NCBI GenBank assembly: GCA_017998095.1
Contig: JAGODU010000006.1
Location: 1 to 55,035, forward strand
DNA from: Prolixibacteraceae bacterium
GTDB taxonomy: Bacteria > Bacteroidota > Bacteroidia > Bacteroidales > Prolixibacteraceae
DNA: 55,035 nucleotides
Direction of reading: 5' to 3'
Below the pieces are notes generated by a model. It made no database searches, was not told the DNA's origin, and saw nothing but the letters and a program-made list of their open reading frames with translations. Below, piece by piece: positions 54,877 to 55,035 of the stretch. Position 1 is the first letter of the stretch; each line of letters opens with the position of its first letter. Position numbers and translations under genes: made by a program.

Positions 54877-55035
54877 TAAAGGACTTATATTCTTTATTAA
54901 TTATAATATAAAATTGTTCAGGATTTCAGTATTACACGTTCTCAAATAAACATTACTGCCCCTGGGTTGAATTAATAAATTATCTACTGCAATATTTTAT
55001 CCTTCAATTAATAGGTGATATACAAAACCTTATTT

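Noticed and set aside
1..55035. CRISPR arrays, tRNA or rRNA genes, transposases, phage genes, attachment sites
   Set aside because: None seen: no regularly spaced repeats, no T-loop-like GGTTCRANNCC in cloverleaf context and no integrase or transposase homologues among the frames.

Overview
The window is a chromosomal segment of a Bacteroidota bacterium, most likely of the Bacteroidales/Marinilabiliales type. The evidence is the AT-rich base composition, a hybrid two-component sensor/AraC regulator (HTCS), a secreted FG-GAP repeat protein with a type IX-style C-terminal sorting domain, promoters of the TTTG / TAnnTTTG form, few Shine-Dalgarno sequences, fusion of the str, S10, spc and alpha ribosomal operons into one run, and zinc-free forms of S14 and L36. 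I see no rRNA, tRNA, CRISPR array, insertion sequence or prophage.

Layout. (1) 1-12.3 kb is a housekeeping and signalling mixture: a Cys-rich DUF3109 protein, an aldehyde dehydrogenase, GpmI, an acidic conserved protein, an exported thioredoxin, a PlsC-type acyltransferase, MntP, two tandem membrane histidine kinases, riboflavin synthase, a three-TM chemoreceptor and a small outer-membrane-like protein. (2) 12.4-24.9 kb is a pectin/rhamnogalacturonan locus. A minus-strand block (GH105 unsaturated uronyl hydrolase, DUF4861 lipoprotein, CE12 acetylesterase, alpha/beta esterase, CE8-like pectinesterase) faces away from a 1477-residue HTCS. The HTCS is followed by a secreted FG-GAP protein. The 467-bp divergent control region holds a striking 26-bp perfect inverted repeat. 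No SusC/SusD pair or polysaccharide lyase is present. (3) 25.1-42.6 kb is the ribosomal superoperon rpsL-rpsG-fusA-rpsJ...secY-infA-rpmJ-rpsM-rpsK-rpsD-rpoA-rplQ, including rpmD (59 aa) and rpmJ (38 aa), and it ends in a perfect 36-bp palindromic terminator. The map gene, commonly found between secY and infA, is absent; that gap, the infA-rpmJ gap and the rpsL-rpsG gap all contain foldable RNA-like dyads. (4) 42.7-44.9 kb has a stand-alone receiver protein and EttA. (5) 45.1-52.5 kb is a second carbohydrate region: a mannonate oxidoreductase (SDR) plus uxuA under a promoter overlapped by a LacI-type palindrome, then an operon of sialate-O-acetylesterase-like enzyme, GH27 and GH9. (6) 52.5-54.9 kb is a minus-strand group: type 2 IPP isomerase, lipocalin and a second PlsC.

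How it fits together. The two carbohydrate regions deacetylate, demethylate and trim plant cell-wall polysaccharides. The GH105 and uxuBA steps feed uronic acids toward 2-keto-3-deoxygluconate, and GpmI belongs to the glycolysis that carries the resulting triose. The HTCS probably senses an oligosaccharide released from pectin and drives the divergent hydrolase block. The best candidates for undescribed biology are the structured intercistronic regions of the ribosomal superoperon and the long inverted repeat in the HTCS/GH105 control region. These are inferred from pairing read by eye and need covariation or expression data.
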